Shown in pieces: positions 36,916 through 46,610 of a DNA stretch of 64,000 nucleotides. This DNA comes from Maribacter huludaoensis (GTDB taxonomy: Bacteria > Bacteroidota > Bacteroidia > Flavobacteriales > Flavobacteriaceae). The notes below the pieces were generated by a model that worked only from the letters and a program-made list of their open reading frames with translations, did not search any database and was not told the origin of the DNA. Both the position numbers and the translations under genes were made by a program. Numbering within the stretch: the first letter of the stretch is position 1; each line of letters begins with the position of its first letter. The stretch is from the NCBI RefSeq assembly GCF_029350945.1, contig NZ_JARKMS010000006.1:62001-126000 (forward strand), written 5' to 3'.

Positions 36916-38472
36916 CTAAATTTTGCCGCCAAGATACGAACAGTCTTTTAAATCTTGTACTCCCGTGAAGGGTACTTTTGCTTTATTGTAACCGTACGTA
37001 GAAGCTAAGCTTTTGTTTAGGTCGTTGTCATCTACGTTTACTTGAACATCGTCCATAGTAAATTGACTAGGATGTTCATAGCCTGCAGCATGGGTTATCT
37101 CTAATAGTTCTTTTCTGAATGTATTAAAATACTGTGCCAGTCTATCTGATTTTAATGGTACGTTTATGCCTTTTTGTAACCATTTGCTTTGCGTGGCAAT
37201 ACCGGTTGGGCATGTGTTGTTATGGCAAACTTGTGCCTGAATACAACCAATACTCATCATAGCCTCACGGGCAACATTAATACAATCTACACCCATAGCG
37301 AAGGCCATGGCCGCTTTTGCCGGAAAGCCTAATTTGCCAGAGCCAATGAAAACAATACGTTCCGTAAGTTTTCTGTTCAAGAAAACCCTATATAAACTAG
37401 AAAAACCGTATACCCAAGGTAAAGAAACATGGTCTGCAAATGATGGGGGAGCGGCACCTGTACCACCTTCGCCACCATCTACAGTGATAAAATCAGGTCC
37501 TTTTCCTGTCTTAAGCATTAGATCGGCCAGTTCTTCCCATTGATCTAATTTTCCTATAGCACCTTTGATCCCTACAGGTAAGCCTGTTTCATAGGCAATG
37601 TCCTCAATTAGTGCCAAAAGCTCTGGCACATTTGAAAATGCCTTGTGTGTTGCTGGCGATAAGACATCCTTGCCTACTTCAACACCTCTGATCTCTGCAA
37701 GTTCCGGGGTTATTTTGGCACCTGGTAAAACCCCGCCTTTTCCTGGTTTGGCGCCTTGGGAAAGTTTAATCTCAATTGCTTTGATACATGGATTGTCAGC
37801 TACCAGTTTTTTCATTTTCTCCATAGAGAAATTGCCGTCTTCTGTTCTTACACCAAAATAACCGGTGCCAAAGTGAAAAACAATATCACCGCCATGCTTG
37901 TGATAAGGAGATAGACCGCCTTCACCGGTATTATGATAAGCTCCTGATTTTTGTACTCCCTTGTTCATTGCTTCTACCGCGGCGGCGGATAAAGAACCAA
38001 AACTCATGGCGGAAACATTTACGATACTTCCCGGTCTAAAGGGCTTACGACGATTATTGTACGAACCCATAACTTTTGCACATGGTATAAAGTTGGGCTC
38101 GGTCTTGTTAGGGTGATCGGAAGGTACTTGATAGCCTATCATCCTATTTTTAATGAAAATATGCTGGTGGGCATATAAGTCCCGGTCAGATCCAAAACCT
38201 TCATAATTGTTTTCTTTTTTTGCAGATGCATAGATCCAACCTCTTTCTATTCTATTAAAAGGAAGTTCTTCTCTATTATTGGCTACAAAATATTGACGCA
38301 TTTCAGGACCAATACTTTCTAACCAATATCTTAAATGCCCTACAACCGGAAAGTTATGTTTAATGGTATGGCGTTTTTGTATGAAAACATCATAAATAGC
38401 GACAATGAAAAGAAACAAAAAAATCCAAGTCCACCATGGTAGACTTGGAATGGCATTTAAAAAATCGTTCAT
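36916..38472 (-). CDS. FMN-binding glutamate synthase family protein, membrane-anchored
   Basis: 518 residues from ATG 38472 (the frame also allows a TTG one codon earlier). An N-terminal membrane helix (WWTWIFLFLFIVAIYDVFI) precedes a glutamate-synthase TIM barrel: VNVSAMSFGSLSAAAVEAMN, EIKLSQGAKPGKGGVLPGAK, FITVDGGEGGTGAAPPSFAD, and the 3Fe-4S cysteines in GCIQAQVCHNNTCPTGIA. It lacks the amidotransferase domain of GltB, so it is not a complete glutamate synthase. The reaction is not established for this branch. A 25-base gap to the OmpA-like gene and a 6-base gap from the amidohydrolase suggest one transcript. Confidence 0.88.
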   Translation of the reverse strand: MNDFLNAIPSLPWWTWIFLFLFIVAIYDVFIQKRHTIKHNFPVVGHLRYWLESIGPEMRQYFVANNREELPFNRIERGWIYASAKKENNYEGFGSDRDLYAHQHIFIKNRMIGYQVPSDHPNKTEPNFIPCAKVMGSYNNRRKPFRPGSIVNVSAMSFGSLSAAAVEAMNKGVQKSGAYHNTGEGGLSPYHKHGGDIVFHFGTGYFGVRTEDGNFSMEKMKKLVADNPCIKAIEIKLSQGAKPGKGGVLPGAKITPELAEIRGVEVGKDVLSPATHKAFSNVPELLALIEDIAYETGLPVGIKGAIGKLDQWEELADLMLKTGKGPDFITVDGGEGGTGAAPPSFADHVSLPWVYGFSSLYRVFLNRKLTERIVFIGSGKLGFPAKAAMAFAMGVDCINVAREAMMSIGCIQAQVCHNNTCPTGIATQSKWLQKGINVPLKSDRLAQYFNTFRKELLEITHAAGYEHPSQFTMDDVQVNVDDNDLNKSLASTYGYNKAKVPFTGVQDLKDCSYLGGKI

Positions 38473-38478
38473 CAAAAA

Positions 38479-39789
38479 TTATCCTTTTGGTTTAATATCT
38501 AAAACAGGTGTTTGGTCACTGTTTAAAAAATCTATGCTCATTTCTGTTAGTGTGCGGACACCTAACAATAACCCGCTATCATCGATCAGAAAATCGGGCG
38601 TGTGGTGTGGAAATGATTCTGTTGTACCAGGTGTCATTCCTCCTAGGAAGAAGAAAAATCCTGGTGCTTCTCTCTGAAAATAAGAGAAATCTTCTGCACC
38701 TGTAACCGCTTTTTGAAAAAGTACATTGTTTTCACCTGCAACCCTTTTCATGGTCGGTAACATTTGTTCTACCAATTCTGGGTTGTTATAGGTAATATCC
38801 GTAGCATCTGTAATTACACATGTAGCTTCGCCACCGTAGGCTTTGGCAATATCGCTCACCATTTCAACCATACGTTTGTTAAGCTTGTCTTTCATATCAT
38901 AATCCAACGTTCTTATAGTACCGATCATTTCTGCAGATTCTGGTATAATATTAAAACGGACTCCACTCTTTATTTTACCTACGGTAATAACGGCGGCTTC
39001 ATTGGTAAGTTCAGTTTCTCTACTGATTATGGTTTGTAGACCGTCTATAATTTTAGCACTGATCAATATTGGATCTACACCGGACCAAGGTTGTGAACCG
39101 TGCGATTGTTTACCTTTAACGTTGATAACAAATTGCTGGGCTGCGGCCATGGTTCCGCCAGATTTATAGCGAATGGTACCAACGGGAGTTTGTGAATTAA
39201 TATGAAGGCCAAAAATAGCATCTACCTTAGGGCTGGTCATTACACCTTCCTTTACCATTAAAAGTGCACCGCCTTCTTCTCCTGGTGGTGGTCCTTCTTC
39301 TGCTGGTTGAAAAATGAACTTAACGGTTCCTTTGATCTTATCCTTATTTTTAGACATAACTTCAGCTACACCCATTAATATAGCTGTATGCGTATCGTGC
39401 CCACAGGCATGCATAACACCTACTTTTTCGCCCATAAATTCTGAAGTGACATTAGATTTATATGGTAGGTCGTTACGTTCTGTAACGGGTAACGCATCAA
39501 TATCCGCTCTTAACGCCACTACCTTACCTGGTTGATCACCTTTTAAAAGACCTACTACACCTGTGTGCGCAACACCGGTTTCAACCTCTATTCCCAAAGA
39601 TTTTAGGTGTTTTGCAATTTTTTCCGCAGTCTTAAATTCGCGATTACCCAGTTCTGGATTCTGATGTATTTCCCTTCTCCAGTCAACTACTTTGCTTTCA
39701 ATTGCTTTGTAGTCTTTTTCAAGATTTGGACCTTGTGCCTGTACGGTATAACCGAAAAGTACGAGAACCAATAAGCCTAGTTTTTTCAT
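38479..39789 (-). CDS. Secreted M20 family amidohydrolase
   Basis: 436 residues from ATG 39789 (a TTG two codons earlier is less likely). Signal peptide MKKLGLLVLVLFGYTVQAQG. Metal-binding and catalytic segments are HACGHDTHTAILMGVA, FIFQPAEEGPPPGEEGGA and, near the end, VTGAEDFSYF, as in hippurate/IAA-amino-acid hydrolases. It cleaves N-acyl amino acids in the periplasm, releasing the amino acid and a carboxylate. It lies 6 bases upstream of the glutamate synthase-like gene. Confidence 0.92.
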   Translation of the reverse strand: MKKLGLLVLVLFGYTVQAQGPNLEKDYKAIESKVVDWRREIHQNPELGNREFKTAEKIAKHLKSLGIEVETGVAHTGVVGLLKGDQPGKVVALRADIDALPVTERNDLPYKSNVTSEFMGEKVGVMHACGHDTHTAILMGVAEVMSKNKDKIKGTVKFIFQPAEEGPPPGEEGGALLMVKEGVMTSPKVDAIFGLHINSQTPVGTIRYKSGGTMAAAQQFVINVKGKQSHGSQPWSGVDPILISAKIIDGLQTIISRETELTNEAAVITVGKIKSGVRFNIIPESAEMIGTIRTLDYDMKDKLNKRMVEMVSDIAKAYGGEATCVITDATDITYNNPELVEQMLPTMKRVAGENNVLFQKAVTGAEDFSYFQREAPGFFFFLGGMTPGTTESFPHHTPDFLIDDSGLLLGVRTLTEMSIDFLNSDQTPVLDIKPKG

Positions 39790-39998
39790 AATCAATATTT
39801 AATATTTGTTTGTTCTCTGTGTTTTTTGTTGATCATTATGGCATAAGAACGTTAACAACCGTAATCTCTATGCAAGAATTAAAGTTTAAATATATTCAAA
39901 ATGAAAAGAAATACCATTTATTGTTTACAAAACTAAAACACTTCACTTTTACTATCCCTCATTTATGGCTAAATTTACGTCACTAAAAAAAAGAAAAT

Positions 39999-42326
39999 TT
40001 GAGCTCATTTATAGATGAATTGAACGATGCCCAAAAAGCTCCCGTTTTGCATAAAGACGGACCTTTAATGGTTATTGCCGGGGCAGGGTCTGGTAAAACA
40101 CGTGTATTAACGTATAGAATTGCATACCTGATGGCGCAGGGAGTAGATTCTTTTAATATTCTGGCCTTGACCTTTACTAATAAGGCGGCACGGGAAATGA
40201 AGGAACGTATAGCACATATAGTTGGTGCCAGCGAAGCAAAAAATCTGTGGATGGGTACCTTTCACTCCGTATTTGCAAAGCTTTTACGTATAGACGGTAA
40301 CAAGTTGGGCTACCCTGCCAATTTTACTATTTATGATACACAAGATTCGCAAAGACTTATTGCCTCTATTATTAAGGAAATGGGGTTGGACAAGGATATT
40401 TATAAATACAAACAGATTCAAAATAGGATATCATCATTTAAAAATAGCTTGATTACCGTAAAGGCCTATCGTAATGATCCGGATTTGGTAGAACAGGATG
40501 CAATGGCCAAAAAACCACGAACTGGCGACATTTACGAGAATTATGTGGATCGATGTTTTAAGGCAGGGGCAATGGATTTTGATGATTTGTTATTGCGTAC
40601 CAACGAGCTTTTAACACGCCACCCAGAAGTGTTGGCAAAATATCAAGATAGGTTTAGGTATATACTGGTAGATGAGTATCAAGATACCAACCATTCCCAA
40701 TACTTGATCGTAAAAGCATTGGCCGATCGTTTTCAAAATATATGTGTTGTAGGTGATGATGCACAGAGTATTTATTCTTTTAGGGGTGCTAACATTAGCA
40801 ATATTCTGAACTTTCAAAAAGATTATGATAATGTAGGTATGTACCGTTTAGAGCAGAATTACCGTTCTACCAGAAATATCGTAAATGCGGCAAATTCTAT
40901 CATTGGAAAAAATCAAAATCAAATCGAGAAAGTAGTTTGGACCGATAATGATGATGGGCCTTCAATTAAAATTCATAGAAGTACTACTGATGCCGAAGAA
41001 GGTAGATTTGTAGCAAATTCTATTTGGGAGCACAGAATGCAGCAGCAAATGAAAAATGGTCAATTTTGCGTATTATATAGAACAAACTCCCAATCTAGGG
41101 CAATTGAAGATGCCTTGCGTAAGAGGGATATTCCGTATCGTATTTATGGCGGATTGTCATTTTACCAGCGTAAAGAGATTAAAGATGTTTTGTCATATTT
41201 GCGCCTAGTGATCAACCCAAAAGATGAAGAAGCTTTAAAAAGGGTGATTAATTTTCCTGCCAGGGGAATTGGCGGTACCACATTAGATAGGTTGGTGGTA
41301 GCTGCAAATCATTACAACCGATCCATTTTCGAGGTAATGGAAAATATAGACCGTATAGACTTAAAAATTAATGCGGGTACCAAGCGTAAACTTACGGACT
41401 TTGTTAACATGATCAAGAGTTTTCAGGTCATGAACGAAACTACGGATGCCTTTACGTTATCTGAACATGTAGCCAAAAAAACCGGTGTTCTTTTAGAATT
41501 TAAGAAAGACGGAACTCCAGAAGGAATCGGTAAAATGGAGAATATAGAAGAACTTTTAAATGGTATAAAAGATTTTGTTGAAGGGCAGCAGGAAATTGAT
41601 GAAGCTACCGGTAACATTAGTGAATTTTTAGAAGATGTAGCCCTTGCTACTGATTTGGACAATGATACTGGTGATGATGATAGGGTTGCCTTAATGACCA
41701 TTCATTTGGCAAAGGGATTAGAGTTCCCTTACGTATATATTGTAGGGATGGAAGAAGATTTGTTTCCTTCCGGAATGAGTATGAGCACGCGTAGTGAGTT
41801 GGAAGAAGAGCGAAGATTGTTCTATGTTGCTTTAACTAGAGCGGAGAAACAAGCGTATTTAACGTATACGCAAAATAGATACCGTTGGGGTAAGTTAATA
41901 GATGCAGAGCCCAGTCGTTTTTTAGAGGAGATAGATGAGAAATATGTAGAGAACCTTACGCCTATAGACGGTGGGTACCGTTATAAATCCCTTATAAATG
42001 CCGATATATTCGGTGAGGTAGATAAAAGTAGATTACGTCAAGAAAAGCCTAAAAGGGGTACCCCGCCAATGGTAGGCCAGCCCAATTCAGGACAGCTTAA
42101 AAAATTACGAAAATTAAAGCCACAGTTGTCTGAGCCTGTTGGTAATACCAATAAAATAGATCCAAACCTTACTGTAGGTTCATTGATTAACCATACGCGC
42201 TTTGGTCGCGGTAAGGTTGTTAAGATTGAAGGTGCCGGTAATGATAGAAAGGCAGAAATATTATTTGATAAAGGAGATATTAAAAAACTATTGCTACGTT
42301 TCGCCAAATTAGAAGTAATTGGGTAG
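39999..42326 (+). CDS. UvrD/PcrA-type DNA helicase
   Basis: 775 residues. Superfamily 1 motifs: IAGAGSGKTRVLT (Walker A), ILALTFTNKAAREMK, VDEYQDTNHSQ, GDDAQSIYSFRGA, QNYRSTRNI, and MTIHLAKGLEFPYV with FYVALTRAEK at the C-terminal side. It unwinds DNA 3'-5' in excision repair and clears RecA or polymerase. The start is TTG: an in-frame TAA at 39984 and absence of any ATG in between leave no other choice. The protein then begins MSSFIDELNDAQ like its relatives. A TTTT-N19-TAAATTTA promoter at 39947-39977 fits this. Confidence 0.94.
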   Translation: MSSFIDELNDAQKAPVLHKDGPLMVIAGAGSGKTRVLTYRIAYLMAQGVDSFNILALTFTNKAAREMKERIAHIVGASEAKNLWMGTFHSVFAKLLRIDGNKLGYPANFTIYDTQDSQRLIASIIKEMGLDKDIYKYKQIQNRISSFKNSLITVKAYRNDPDLVEQDAMAKKPRTGDIYENYVDRCFKAGAMDFDDLLLRTNELLTRHPEVLAKYQDRFRYILVDEYQDTNHSQYLIVKALADRFQNICVVGDDAQSIYSFRGANISNILNFQKDYDNVGMYRLEQNYRSTRNIVNAANSIIGKNQNQIEKVVWTDNDDGPSIKIHRSTTDAEEGRFVANSIWEHRMQQQMKNGQFCVLYRTNSQSRAIEDALRKRDIPYRIYGGLSFYQRKEIKDVLSYLRLVINPKDEEALKRVINFPARGIGGTTLDRLVVAANHYNRSIFEVMENIDRIDLKINAGTKRKLTDFVNMIKSFQVMNETTDAFTLSEHVAKKTGVLLEFKKDGTPEGIGKMENIEELLNGIKDFVEGQQEIDEATGNISEFLEDVALATDLDNDTGDDDRVALMTIHLAKGLEFPYVYIVGMEEDLFPSGMSMSTRSELEEERRLFYVALTRAEKQAYLTYTQNRYRWGKLIDAEPSRFLEEIDEKYVENLTPIDGGYRYKSLINADIFGEVDKSRLRQEKPKRGTPPMVGQPNSGQLKKLRKLKPQLSEPVGNTNKIDPNLTVGSLINHTRFGRGKVVKIEGAGNDRKAEILFDKGDIKKLLLRFAKLEVIG

Positions 42327-42373
42327 TTATGATGTAATATTTACTTAATATAGTTATTAAAAATCTTTACGTT

Positions 42374-42997
42374 ATGGCAGAATTCATAAAAATATACGAA
42401 GAGAATCCTAATCCTAAGGAAATAAAAAGGGTAGTGGAAGTACTGCGTAAAGGTGGTTTGGTTATTTATCCTACTGATACGGTCTATGGTTTGGGATGTG
42501 ATATTACCAATACTAAGGCACTGGAAAAAATTGCGCGTATTAAGGGAATTAAACTGGCAAAAGCCAATTGGTCTTTTATATGTACGGATTTGAGTAATCT
42601 ATCTGATTATGTTCGACAAATTGATACTGCTACATTTAAAATATTGAAAAGGGCATTACCTGGCCCCTATACTTTTATTTTACCAGGAAACAATAATCTG
42701 CCTAAGGAGTTTAAAAAGAAAAAGACGGTGGGTATTCGTGTGCCGGATAACAGTATTATAAAAGCTTTGGTGCAAGAACTGGGAAATCCAATTGTTTCAA
42801 CTTCTATTAGAGATGAAGATGATGTTCTTGAATATACGACCGATCCAGAATTAATTTATGAGAAATGGAATAACCTTGTAGATGTAGTAATTGATGGAGG
42901 ATACGGTGGTAATGTAGGGTCAACTATAATAGATGTGTCTACCGGAGGGCTGCCAGAAGTTGTACGTGAAGGTAAAGGTAGTCTTGATATTATTTAA
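42374..42997 (+). CDS. YrdC/Sua5 family threonylcarbamoyl-AMP synthase
   Basis: 207 residues. LRKGGLVIYPTDTVYGLGCD is the ATP/threonine-binding opening, KANWSFICTDLSNLSDYV and PGPYTFILPG follow, and a second signature is GIRVPDN and NPIVSTSIR. It makes threonylcarbamoyl-AMP used for t6A37 of ANN-decoding tRNAs. Its length suits the YciO/YrdC short type without the Sua5 C-terminal domain. It lies 47 bases after the helicase and may share its transcript. Confidence 0.9.
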   Translation: MAEFIKIYEENPNPKEIKRVVEVLRKGGLVIYPTDTVYGLGCDITNTKALEKIARIKGIKLAKANWSFICTDLSNLSDYVRQIDTATFKILKRALPGPYTFILPGNNNLPKEFKKKKTVGIRVPDNSIIKALVQELGNPIVSTSIRDEDDVLEYTTDPELIYEKWNNLVDVVIDGGYGGNVGSTIIDVSTGGLPEVVREGKGSLDII

Positions 42998-43022
42998 ATA
43001 GATATTTTGTTAGTTTAAGCAT

Positions 43023-43056
43023 AAAAAAAAGCGGCTCAATTGAGCCGCTTTAATTT
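43023..43056. terminator. Bidirectional terminator
   Basis: AAAGCGGCTCAA and TTGAGCCGCTTT form a perfect 24-bp palindrome (43028-43051) with an A-run before and AATTTT after. It serves the convergent YrdC and OmpA genes. Confidence 0.92.
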
Positions 43057-43072
43057 TATAATCTATCTACAA

Positions 43073-43927
43073 TTATTTGTTGATTGCAGGATCTTTCATT
43101 CCTTCTTCGATCATGCTGTAGAATTGATCGATTTTTGGAAGAACTACAATACGTGTTCTTCTGTTTTTAGACTTTTCAGTAGTAGAGACCGGTACATATT
43201 CTGCTCTACCTGCAGCAGTCATACGCTTAGGGTCTACGTTGAAATCATTTTGTAAAATACGTACAACCGCAGTAGCACGTTTAACACTTAAATCCCAGTT
43301 ATCCAACAAAGAACCGTTACCTCTGTAAGGAACGTCATCAGTGTGGCCTTCTACCATAAATTCAAAATCAGGCTTGTTGTTTACTACTTTGGCTACTTTA
43401 CCAAGCACTTCTTTAGCTCTTCTTGTTACATTGTAGCTACCACTGCTAAATAACAATTTATCAGAAATAGAAACGAAAACAACACCTTTTTCAACGCTGA
43501 TTTCAATATCCTCATCATCCATATTTCCTAAAACACCTTTTAAACTTTGCACTAAAGAAAGGTTTACGGAATCTCTACGGGTTATGGCGTCGTTCAACTT
43601 GCGTATAGTTAAATCTTTTTCTTGTAAGCTTTCTAAAGATTTCTCTAAATTCTCCGCACCTTTTGTAGTTAAAGTGGTTAAGTTGCCCATATTATTGATC
43701 AACTCTTGATTGTTGGCCTTTAAAAATGCATTTTGATCTTCTAATGTTTGAAGTCTAGATGAAGCCGTTGCTTTTTCTTCTAAGCAATCATTCAATTTAA
43801 CCGTAGCTGAATTCAATAAATCCTGTGCATTTTTGTGTTTAGCTTCAAGATCTGCGTACTTCTTTGAAGATACACAAGATGAAAGTAAAAGGGTTACTCC
43901 AAGACATCCTAATAATACTTTTTTCAT
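43073..43927 (-). CDS. OmpA family lipoprotein
   Basis: 284 residues. Lipoprotein signal MKKVLLGCLGVTLLLSSCVSS, with cleavage before the Cys in LLSSC. A coiled coil (about 30-120) is followed by an intact OmpA_C domain: FMVEGHTDDVPYRG, NWDLSVKRATAVVRIL and SKNRRTRIVVLP, which keep the peptidoglycan-binding Asp and Arg. It tethers the outer membrane to the cell wall. A TAATTTTG -7 box lies 61-68 bases upstream (43988-43995). Confidence 0.93.
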   Translation of the reverse strand: MKKVLLGCLGVTLLLSSCVSSKKYADLEAKHKNAQDLLNSATVKLNDCLEEKATASSRLQTLEDQNAFLKANNQELINNMGNLTTLTTKGAENLEKSLESLQEKDLTIRKLNDAITRRDSVNLSLVQSLKGVLGNMDDEDIEISVEKGVVFVSISDKLLFSSGSYNVTRRAKEVLGKVAKVVNNKPDFEFMVEGHTDDVPYRGNGSLLDNWDLSVKRATAVVRILQNDFNVDPKRMTAAGRAEYVPVSTTEKSKNRRTRIVVLPKIDQFYSMIEEGMKDPAINK

Positions 43928-43987
43928 AATTTTATTCTATTATACTTATTTAAGTGGTTTACTCTATTTTTCGCATCTAAGCGACTT

Positions 43988-43995
43988 CAAAATTA
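43988..43995 (-). promoter_or_regulatory. Candidate -7 box of the OmpA lipoprotein gene
   Basis: Read on the minus strand, TAATTTTG fits TAnnTTTG. The predicted 5' leader is about 54 bases. The -33 box is weak. Confidence 0.4.
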
Positions 43996-44028
43996 TATAA
44001 TTACAAAGTCACTTATATGTGTTGTTAG

Positions 44029-45030
44029 TTAATCTTTTACTAAAATGTTAAAATTACTTATTCTATGTACGAAGTAAGACCATACAATGGACTTCGTAGC
44101 ATAGTATTTTCTGAGAAACTGCGTTTTTTCTCTTTTCTTATACATTTTTCTAAACTGTCTGTAAAAGCTTAAATGTGCTCTAAAAATAGCGAAAAAGTGT
44201 TTAAATCTTAACTGAAAAAGAAATCGAATTGCCGCTATCCCATCTAACAGTAATCTTAAGAAGATAATAATAAAGGCTTTTCTTCTGGGCAAGTTTTTTG
44301 TAATGGAGAACAGTGTGTTTCTGAAATTTAAATATGTTTTTTTGGGGTTCATGTTGCTTAACGTAGAACCGCCTAAATGAAAGATATGGGAAGTGCCTAC
44401 ATACAATATTTTGTACCCATGGTTTTTTGCGCGCCAACATAAATCTACTTCTTCTTGGTGCGCAAAATAGTCCTCGTCAAAACCGTTCAACTCCTTGAAT
44501 ACATTTTTTTTAATAAACATACAGGCTCCGGTTGCCCAAAATATTTCCCTAATATCATCATACTGGCCATTATCCTTTTCTAAGGTTTGAAATACCCTGC
44601 CTCTGCAGAAAGGGTAGCCAAGTTGGTCAATAAAACCACCGGCTGCACCTGCATACTCAAAATGATCTTTTTTAAGTAAATCAAGAATTTTGGGTTGTAT
44701 AATTGCAGCTTCTGGCACTTTTTCAAAGGTTTCTTTTATAGGTGCTAACCAATTGGGCGAAACTTCTACATCTGAATTCAACAAGCAAAAAATATCTGCA
44801 TCCACATGTTTTAGGGCATCATTATAGCCTTTGGTAAAACCTCCATTTACAGAATTCTGAATAATCTTAACAGTGGGGTAGGTATTTTTAATAAACGAAA
44901 CAGAACCATCGGTTGATGCATTGTCCGCAACGTATATATCTGCATCAGCGGAATAATTGATGACAGAAGGTAGGTACCTTTCTAAAAGTACTTCACCATT
45001 CCAGTTTAATATGACTACAGCTATCTTCAA
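44029..45030 (-). CDS. Family 2 glycosyltransferase
   Basis: 333 residues. The start is a TTG 12 bases after the preceding stop; the protein then begins directly with the strand KIAVVILNWNGEVLLERYLP. YVADNASTDGSVSFI, GGFTKGYNDALK, the metal-binding NSDVEV and EVDLCWRAKNHGYKILY are typical of rhamnosyl/galactofuranosyl-like GT2 enzymes. The C-terminal 90 residues are strongly basic with two hydrophobic segments, suggesting membrane association. It transfers sugars to envelope glycans; the donor is unknown. Confidence 0.9.
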   Translation of the reverse strand: MKIAVVILNWNGEVLLERYLPSVINYSADADIYVADNASTDGSVSFIKNTYPTVKIIQNSVNGGFTKGYNDALKHVDADIFCLLNSDVEVSPNWLAPIKETFEKVPEAAIIQPKILDLLKKDHFEYAGAAGGFIDQLGYPFCRGRVFQTLEKDNGQYDDIREIFWATGACMFIKKNVFKELNGFDEDYFAHQEEVDLCWRAKNHGYKILYVGTSHIFHLGGSTLSNMNPKKTYLNFRNTLFSITKNLPRRKAFIIIFLRLLLDGIAAIRFLFQLRFKHFFAIFRAHLSFYRQFRKMYKKREKTQFLRKYYATKSIVWSYFVHRISNFNILVKD

Positions 45031-45042
45031 AACGATCGCAAA

Positions 45043-45489
45043 TTAACGGCTAAAATCAGGAATTTCCTTCATAAATTCATATTTTTCAGCAATTAGGTCC
45101 GTTTGGCAGTAGTAATGTGAGAGTCCGTTAGTAACCATTAAATAAGAAGCGTTCAACTTAAAGTTGTATTGTGCTATTTGATCAAATGTCATTTGGGATA
45201 TAGAAACTTCTGGAGCTTTACATTCTACAAGTATGTGTAGCTGACCGTTTGGTTTAAACACCACTACGTCATATCTTTTTTTTAAACCGTTTAGGGTTAT
45301 CTGTTTTTCAACATTAATATGGCTAAGCGGATATTTTTTTTCTTGTACTAGATATTGAACTACATGCTGCCGAACCCATTCTTCTGGTGTGAGTACCAAA
45401 AATTTTTTACGTATAACGTCAAAAATCAAGGTTCTATTTTCGCTATTTTTGACCCTGAAAGTGTAGTTAGGAAAATTTAGTGGCTGCAT
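45043..45489 (-). CDS. Small HsdR N-terminal-like (PD-(D/E)XK) protein
   Basis: 148 residues. KRYDVVVFKPNGQLHILVECKAP contains Asp74 and Glu89-x-Lys91, the PD-(D/E)XK nuclease triad as in the N-terminal domain of type I restriction subunits (HSDR_N_2). There are no helicase domains and no hsdM or hsdS nearby, so it is an orphan small protein rather than a restriction enzyme. It is divergent from holA with only 26 bases between the starts. A role in DNA maintenance is plausible but unproven. Confidence 0.82.
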   Translation of the reverse strand: MQPLNFPNYTFRVKNSENRTLIFDVIRKKFLVLTPEEWVRQHVVQYLVQEKKYPLSHINVEKQITLNGLKKRYDVVVFKPNGQLHILVECKAPEVSISQMTFDQIAQYNFKLNASYLMVTNGLSHYYCQTDLIAEKYEFMKEIPDFSR

Positions 45490-45515
45490 TATACAAAGTT
45501 GATGATTTTTTCTGA

Positions 45516-46517
45516 ATGGATGAAGCTGTACAAATAGTCAATACAATTAAGAAAGGACAAATAAGTCCTATTTATTTCCTGTATGGGGAAGAAGCTTATT
45601 TTATTGACAAGATTTCAGATTTTATAAGTAACAATGTGTTGACCGAAGATGAAAAAGGGTTCAACCAAATGGTATTGTATGGTAGAGATGTGTCTATTGA
45701 AGACATTGTAGGTAATGCCAAACGTTACCCTATGATGGCCGAACATCAAGTAGTAATCGTAAAAGAGGCGCAGCACTTATCCCGTACCATTGAAAACCTT
45801 TGTGCATATGCGGAAAACCCTCAGCAATCTACGGTATTGGTCATATGTTATAAGTACAAAAAATTAGATAAGCGAAAAAAACTGCATAAGATCATAAAAA
45901 AGAACGGTGTAGTTTTTGAAAGTAAGAAATTATATGAGAATCAGGTAAGTGACTGGATCAGAAAGCATTTAGTAAGCCGTGGCTATACCATATCTCATAA
46001 AGCAGCGCTTTTGTTGGTAGAATATTTGGGTACAGATCTGGGTAAAATTAGCAAAGAGCTAGACAAGCTAAAATTAGTTTTACCGAAACAGACCGAGATT
46101 AACCCTGTGCATATTGAAGAACATATTGGCATTAGTAAGGACTATAATAATTTTGAGTTAAAACGGGCCATTGGTGACAGGGATATCGTCAAGGCTACCA
46201 AAATCATTAATTATTTTGCCCAAAATCCAAAAGACAATCCGTTTATATTAACAATAACCTTATTGCATTCATTTTTTACGCAGTTATTGCAATACCATGG
46301 GCTTGCTGATCATTCTCCTAAAAATGTGGCAAGTGCTTTGCGTATTAATCCTTATTTCGTAAGCGAAATACAAACAGCAGCTAGAAATTACCCAATGAGG
46401 AAAGTAAGCGGTATTATCTCCAGTCTGCGTGAAATGGATTTAAAAGGCAAAGGAGTAGGGGCTACGCCTATGAAAGAGGCAGATTTATTAAAAGAATTGC
46501 TTTATAAAATTGTGTAG
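45516..46517 (+). CDS. holA: DNA polymerase III subunit delta
   Basis: 333 residues. IYFLYGEEAYFIDKISDFI opens the AAA-like domain of the clamp-loader delta subunit, and RYPMMAEHQVVIVKEAQHL and a C-terminal helical collar domain (about 210-333) follow. It opens the beta clamp during clamp loading. The start ATG is 26 bases from the divergent nuclease-like gene. Confidence 0.92.
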   Translation: MDEAVQIVNTIKKGQISPIYFLYGEEAYFIDKISDFISNNVLTEDEKGFNQMVLYGRDVSIEDIVGNAKRYPMMAEHQVVIVKEAQHLSRTIENLCAYAENPQQSTVLVICYKYKKLDKRKKLHKIIKKNGVVFESKKLYENQVSDWIRKHLVSRGYTISHKAALLLVEYLGTDLGKISKELDKLKLVLPKQTEINPVHIEEHIGISKDYNNFELKRAIGDRDIVKATKIINYFAQNPKDNPFILTITLLHSFFTQLLQYHGLADHSPKNVASALRINPYFVSEIQTAARNYPMRKVSGIISSLREMDLKGKGVGATPMKEADLLKELLYKIV

Positions 46518-46610
46518 TAACCGGCTATTTAACTAAATGACAATAATTGGACATTTAAATTTCAACGGAAATAAATTAGATGCATTAGTGTATAGATTTG
46601 CTTTAAGCGA

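Noticed and set aside
45043-45489. Part of a type I restriction system
   Set aside because: Only the N-terminal nuclease-like fold is present; no helicase domain and no methylase or specificity gene nearby.
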